From the NCBI GenBank assembly GCA_003510825.1, contig DOKO01000465.1, positions 1-15,476 on the forward strand: 15,476 nt of DNA, in the 5' to 3' direction. The stretch is from Stenotrophomonas sp. (GTDB taxonomy: Bacteria > Pseudomonadota > Gammaproteobacteria > Xanthomonadales > Xanthomonadaceae). The notes beneath the pieces were generated by a model. That model saw only the letters and a program-made list of their open reading frames with translations. It did not search any database and was not told where the DNA came from. This document shows positions 14,173 to 15,476 of the stretch, piece after piece; the stretch's first letter is position 1, and the number at the start of each line of letters is the position of its first letter. The position numbers and the translations under genes are program-made.

Positions 14173-15185
14173 GCCGCGTGCTGCTGCTGTTGCTGTTGTG
14201 CGGCCTGGCCACGCTGGCGCTCCCCGCGCGTGCGGCCACCACCTGCACGCTGTCCAGCCCGACCCTGGCTTTCGGCCCGGTGTCCAATGGGCTGGTCGAT
14301 ACCAGCACCACCTTCAGCGTGACCTGCACCACCGGCGCGGTCGCATTGCTCGCCAACGCGCGCGTGACCTTCTGCCTGGGGCTGCCGGCGGGGAGCGGCG
14401 GTACCGCCATCTCTCCGTGGCGCACGATGGCCAACAGCTTCGGCGACCGGCTGAATTACCAGATCTACAGCGATGCAGCGCGGACCACGGTGATCGGCAG
14501 CAGCGCAGCGACCAGCCCGACCTGGGTGAGCTACCAGATGCAGTATCCGGTGCCCTTGCTGGGCGGCTCCGGCACCGCCTCATTCACCTTGTACGGGCGC
14601 TACCCCGCCAACCAGGTGCTGTCGGCAGGCGCGTTCAGCAGCGCCCTGGCCGCCACCTTCCAGTACGCCTACAACGAGCCGCTGCTGGGCACCCCGCCCT
14701 TCCCCACCTCCTGCCTGCAGATACCCCCTGCGGTGACCGGCAATTCGAACCTGCAGGCGGCGGCCATGACCCTGACCGCCACGGCGACGGTCAACCCGGC
14801 ATGCGGCGCCTATGTGACTGCACCGATGGACTTCGGCGTGAACACCGGCACGGTGGCCGCCAACATCGACCGCACCGCCGTCTTCAGCCTGACCTGCGTC
14901 AACCGCAGCCCGTTCCAGATCGGGCTGGACAACGGCACCCATGCCGATGGATCCGGCAACCGGCGAATGCGGGTCGGCAGCGGCGCCCTGCTGCCCTACG
15001 AGCTGTACCGCGACGCGGCACGCACCCAGCGCTGGGGCAACGTGCTGAACAGCACCACGGCCAGCGGCACGGGCACCGGCGCAGCGCAGAACCTGATCAT
15101 CTATGGCCGCGTGCCCCCTGCGGCGGGCACGTCCACGCCGCCTGGCGCCTATTCGGACACCATCACCGTCACCATTACCTACTGA
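14169..15185 (+). CDS. Two-domain SCPU tip adhesin (CsuE-like)
   Basis: The 338-residue secreted protein has a short Leu-rich signal peptide (MSRVLLLLLLCGLATLALPA, cleaved near ARA). It carries two spore coat U domains, at about 24-180 (CTLSSPTLAFGPVSNG to TFQYAYNEP) and about 205-338 (PACGAYVTAPMDFGVNTG to PPGAYSDTITVTITY). In archaic pili the last gene encodes such a two-domain subunit at the pilus tip: the N-terminal domain binds surfaces and the C-terminal pilin domain joins the rod. The C-terminal domain resembles the pilin at 10526 (same RRMR, YELYRDA and TITVTITY blocks). It starts with GTG overlapping the usher stop, so it is translationally coupled. Adhesion is inferred from position and family. 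Confidence 0.92.
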   Translation: MSRVLLLLLLCGLATLALPARAATTCTLSSPTLAFGPVSNGLVDTSTTFSVTCTTGAVALLANARVTFCLGLPAGSGGTAISPWRTMANSFGDRLNYQIYSDAARTTVIGSSAATSPTWVSYQMQYPVPLLGGSGTASFTLYGRYPANQVLSAGAFSSALAATFQYAYNEPLLGTPPFPTSCLQIPPAVTGNSNLQAAAMTLTATATVNPACGAYVTAPMDFGVNTGTVAANIDRTAVFSLTCVNRSPFQIGLDNGTHADGSGNRRMRVGSGALLPYELYRDAARTQRWGNVLNSTTASGTGTGAAQNLIIYGRVPPAAGTSTPPGAYSDTITVTITY

Positions 15186-15251
15186 GGCGGCACGATGGGC
15201 TTCAGACCGGGGCAGCGGCGCCGATATCGACTGCATTGCCCCGGTGCCGCC
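15186..15251 (+). other. Composite hairpin between tip-adhesin gene and next gene
   Basis: Two nested inverted repeats fill the spacer. ACCGGGGCA (15206-15214) pairs perfectly with TGCCCCGGT (15237-15245) around a 22-base loop. GGCGGCAC (15186-15193) pairs with GTGCCGCC (15244-15251); the two 3' arms share GT. The folded RNA would reach to one base before the ATG at 15253. There is no T-run, so it is not a standard terminator. Confidence 0.55.
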
Positions 15252-15252
15252 C

Positions 15253-15476
15253 ATGTCCCTTCCGCGCCTGATCTGCCTGGCCTGTGCCGCCCTGCCCGCG
15301 TTTGCCGCCGCAGCCAGCGACGCTGCCCTGTCCGACGCCGCCCGCGTCGATCCGGCCCCTGCGCAGGCGGGGGTGGCGGTAACCCTTCGCATCCATGCAC
15401 CGGGCACGGCGCAGGCGCCGCTCCAGCGCAGCGATTCGGCCGGCGGGCGGGCGGAGCAGATCCAGGCGCTCACTCC
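15253..15476 (+). CDS. Secreted protein of unknown function, 5' part only
   Basis: From the ATG at 15253 a frame of 74 codons runs off the right edge. It begins with a plausible signal peptide (MSLPRLICLACAALPAFAAA, cleavage near AAA/SDA). An Ala/Pro-rich segment and a beta-like VAVTLRIHAPG stretch follow. Third codon positions are mostly G or C, supporting coding. I do not recognise a family. Lying 67 bases after the tip adhesin on the same strand, it could be a fifth pilus-operon gene or a separate unit. No good ribosome site precedes it, and a strong hairpin ends one base before the start. A GTG three codons upstream (15244) is an alternative start. Confidence 0.6.
   Translation, partial: MSLPRLICLACAALPAFAAAASDAALSDAARVDPAPAQAGVAVTLRIHAPGTAQAPLQRSDSAGGRAEQIQALT

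Noticed and set aside
15195..15476. Frame from the ATG at 15195, which has a good GAGG ribosome site
   Set aside because: It reads as an Arg/Cys/Gly-rich shadow. The overlapping frame from 15253 has a signal peptide and better codon use. It could still be a decoy or coupling start.
1..15476. CRISPR arrays, tRNA or rRNA genes, insertion sequences, attachment sites
   Set aside because: No regular spaced repeats, cloverleaf or rRNA segments, transposase or integrase frames were seen on either strand.

Overview
The window looks like a chromosomal segment from a Stenotrophomonas-type member of the Xanthomonadaceae. It is GC-rich, the gene order map-glnD-dapD-(arsC-like)-dapE-asnB is typical of that family, and two inverted pairs of GTAG-headed palindromes match the SMAG (REP-type) repeats known from Stenotrophomonas maltophilia. 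The genus assignment is an inference from these features; no search was run.

Layout. Positions 1-1241 (minus strand) hold the first ~413 codons of a CPA2-type cation:proton antiporter that runs off the left edge. After a short spacer with one repeat pair comes a long minus-strand block. Read in the direction of transcription it is: map (methionine aminopeptidase), glnD (PII uridylyltransferase), dapD, an unrecognised gene, an ArsC/Spx-like thioredoxin-fold gene, dapE, then a 371-base spacer and asnB. From map to dapE the genes overlap or nearly touch, so they are probably one operon. It joins protein maturation, nitrogen sensing and the succinylase branch of lysine/diaminopimelate synthesis, next to asparagine synthesis. 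From 10526 the plus strand carries a compact archaic (Csu-like) chaperone-usher pilus operon: major pilin, chaperone, usher and two-domain tip adhesin. It is followed by the start of a secreted protein cut by the right edge.

The most notable find is in the dapE-asnB spacer. Just upstream of asnB is a 33-codon open reading frame with seven asparagine codons within twelve consecutive codons. It overlaps a strong hairpin, and a perfect rho-independent terminator follows. A 13-nt segment near the end of the leader ORF is exactly complementary to the 5' arm of that terminator. These are the parts of a ribosome-mediated transcription attenuator that would sense asparaginyl-tRNA and control asparagine synthetase. 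The promoter in front places the transcription start within about one base of the leader ATG, so the leader may be translated from a leaderless mRNA. The map promoter has the same 7-base spacing from -10 box to ATG.

Other points of interest are a DapD with a ~73-residue histone-H1-like Lys/Ala/Pro tail, a strong hairpin inside the start of the unrecognised operon gene, and a composite hairpin abutting the start of the last gene. No rRNA, tRNA, CRISPR array, insertion sequence or prophage gene was seen.
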